Below, piece after piece: positions 10,949 through 12,021 of a stretch of DNA of 12,021 nucleotides. The position numbers were made by a program, and so were the translations under genes. Source of the DNA: Flavobacteriaceae bacterium UBA5079 (lineage in GTDB: Bacteria; Bacteroidota; Bacteroidia; Flavobacteriales; Flavobacteriaceae); contig DIAL01000087.1 of assembly GCA_002414705.1 (NCBI GenBank), positions 36,020 to 48,040 on the forward strand, read 5' to 3'. The notes below the pieces were generated by a model. The model worked only from the letters and a program-made list of their open reading frames with translations. It was not told where the DNA came from and searched no databases. Within the stretch, counting starts at the first letter, position 1; every line of letters begins with the position of its first letter.

Positions 10949-12021
10949 ATGAAAAAAATAATTACATGCGTCATAATTTTGTTGGGAACAATTAATGTGT
11001 TTTCCCAGGATTTATATGACATTAACACTATTCAAACTATAGAAATTGAATTTGCACAAAATAATTGGGATGCCATTTTAGATGCCGAAAAAGCAGGTGA
11101 TAATAACTATACAGAAGCAATATCTGTAACTATTAATGGAACCGTTTTTAACCAAGTAGGTGTTAAATATAAAGGTAATAGCTCTTACAATGCTAACTAT
11201 ACTAAAAACCCATTTCATATAGAATTAGATACGTATGTAGATCAAGATTACCAAGGTTACAAAGACATCAAATTGGCAAATGTAATTTTCGATCCTTCTT
11301 TTGTTAGAGAAACGGTTGCGTATAATATTGTAAATCAATATATGGATGCACCACAAGCTAATTATGCAAATGTTTATGTAAATGGCACTTTAATTGGTTT
11401 ATATACCAATACAGAAGCCATAACTAAAACATTTATAAACAAGCATTTTTACTCTAATGATAATGCCTTTTTTAGTTGTAGTCCTCCGGATGGAGCAGGA
11501 CCACAATCTTCAAATTTGCCAAATTTAGAATATTTGGGAACCAATTCTGCTAGTTATGACGATGCTTATGAAATAAAATCAGATGATGATACCGATCCAA
11601 CCGTCGCTGTTGCACATTGGAATGATTTAATAGAATTAACGAATATTTTAGATAGTGATATTTCTAATATTGAAAACGTTATAGATGTAGATATGGCAAT
11701 TTGGATGCTGGCTTTTGATAATGTCATGGTTAATTTAGATAGTTATATTGGTCAGTTTAAGCAAAATTATTATTTATATAAAGATGATAATGGACAGTTT
11801 AAATCTGTAGTTTGGGATTTAAACATGTCTTTCGGAACCTTTAGCCAAACAGGATCTAGTGGAGGAGGACCAGGTGGACCTCCAGGAGGAGGTTTAAATT
11901 CTACAACCCAAAAAGCACAATTAGACCATTTATTACATGATACAGATAGTAATTTTCCTTTATTTTCTAAACTTATGGCAGTTCCTAAATACAAGAAAAT
12001 GTATTTAGCTCATTATAAAAC
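10949..12021 (+). CDS. CotH-family kinase-like secreted protein, 3' end beyond right edge
   Basis: The frame opens at ATG 10949 and stays open for 357 codons to the window end, so the gene is partial. The signal peptide (1-19, ending VFS-Q) exports it. The CotH pattern is clear: TIEIEFAQNNWDAIL (30-44), VGVKYKGNSSY (70-80), YKDIKLAN (104-111) with DPSFVRE, YVNGTLIGLY (143-152), and the late kinase-like block FDNVMVNLDSY (256-266), NYYLYKD (273-279) and WDLNMSFG (289-296), with D290 a likely catalytic or metal-binding Asp. Bacillus CotH is an atypical protein kinase acting on spore coat proteins; targets in non-sporeformers are largely unknown. A Gly/Pro-rich loop (about 303-315) follows. It is headed by copy 3 of the ECF motif. 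In other bacteria cotH genes often neighbour VTC-type polyphosphate polymerase and DUF4956 genes, which might lie just right of this window. Confidence 0.93.
   Translation, partial: MKKIITCVIILLGTINVFSQDLYDINTIQTIEIEFAQNNWDAILDAEKAGDNNYTEAISVTINGTVFNQVGVKYKGNSSYNANYTKNPFHIELDTYVDQDYQGYKDIKLANVIFDPSFVRETVAYNIVNQYMDAPQANYANVYVNGTLIGLYTNTEAITKTFINKHFYSNDNAFFSCSPPDGAGPQSSNLPNLEYLGTNSASYDDAYEIKSDDDTDPTVAVAHWNDLIELTNILDSDISNIENVIDVDMAIWMLAFDNVMVNLDSYIGQFKQNYYLYKDDNGQFKSVVWDLNMSFGTFSQTGSSGGGPGGPPGGGLNSTTQKAQLDHLLHDTDSNFPLFSKLMAVPKYKKMYLAHYK

Noticed and set aside
11770..11994. Minus-strand open frame of 74 codons rich in Pro and Gly
   Set aside because: It is antisense to the cotH Gly/Pro-rich loop and falls wholly inside a clear CotH frame.

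Overview
The window looks like chromosomal DNA of a member of the Bacteroidota, most likely Flavobacteriaceae. It is AT-rich and its genes lack clear Shine-Dalgarno sites. Two lipoprotein signals carry the acidic residues after the lipobox Cys that are typical of this phylum, and there are TAnnTTTG-type -7 promoter boxes and a DUF3127 protein. No species can be named from the sequence alone.

The window divides at about position 7352, where the 3' half of a tRNA-Met(CAU) gene stands alone: anticodon loop, T-arm and 3' acceptor strand, with no 5' half. This is the usual scar of a tyrosine-recombinase element integrated in a tRNA anticodon loop. Everything to the left (1-7351) therefore reads as the right-hand part of an integrated genomic island, and everything to the right as host backbone. 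No integrase and no intact tRNA copy lie in the window; both are expected to the left.

Island part. On the minus strand are a type I restriction-modification methyltransferase (hsdM, 702-2915), then a HigB-like toxin (313-645) and a HigA-like antitoxin (287 to the left edge). Rightward come an unrecognised 131-aa protein, a short RadC/JAB-domain protein, and a divergently transcribed XRE repressor. The repressor faces a three-gene operon: a membrane protein, an unknown protein, and a DUF3127 protein with an SSB-like acidic tail. A 36-bp-spaced inverted repeat in the divergent intergenic region is a good operator candidate. A surface-type lipoprotein and a repeat-rich attachment region end the island.

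Backbone part. The tRNA's own terminator is followed by a HAD-family phosphatase-like lipoprotein. Next comes an ECF sigma factor locus: sigma factor (TTG start), a small single-TM protein in the anti-sigma position, and a Spy/CpxP-like periplasmic protein with a Pro-rich tail. A secreted two-EF-hand protein and a CotH-family kinase-like protein, cut by the right edge, follow.

The most striking signal is a bipartite motif, CAAGTTT-N13-CATCTAAA, present three times with identical spacing. One copy lies before each of the anti-sigma-position gene, the EF-hand gene and cotH; the last two each follow a terminator. I infer that it is the promoter read by the ECF sigma factor encoded here, which would tie the sigma factor, Spy-like, EF-hand and CotH genes into one small envelope regulon.
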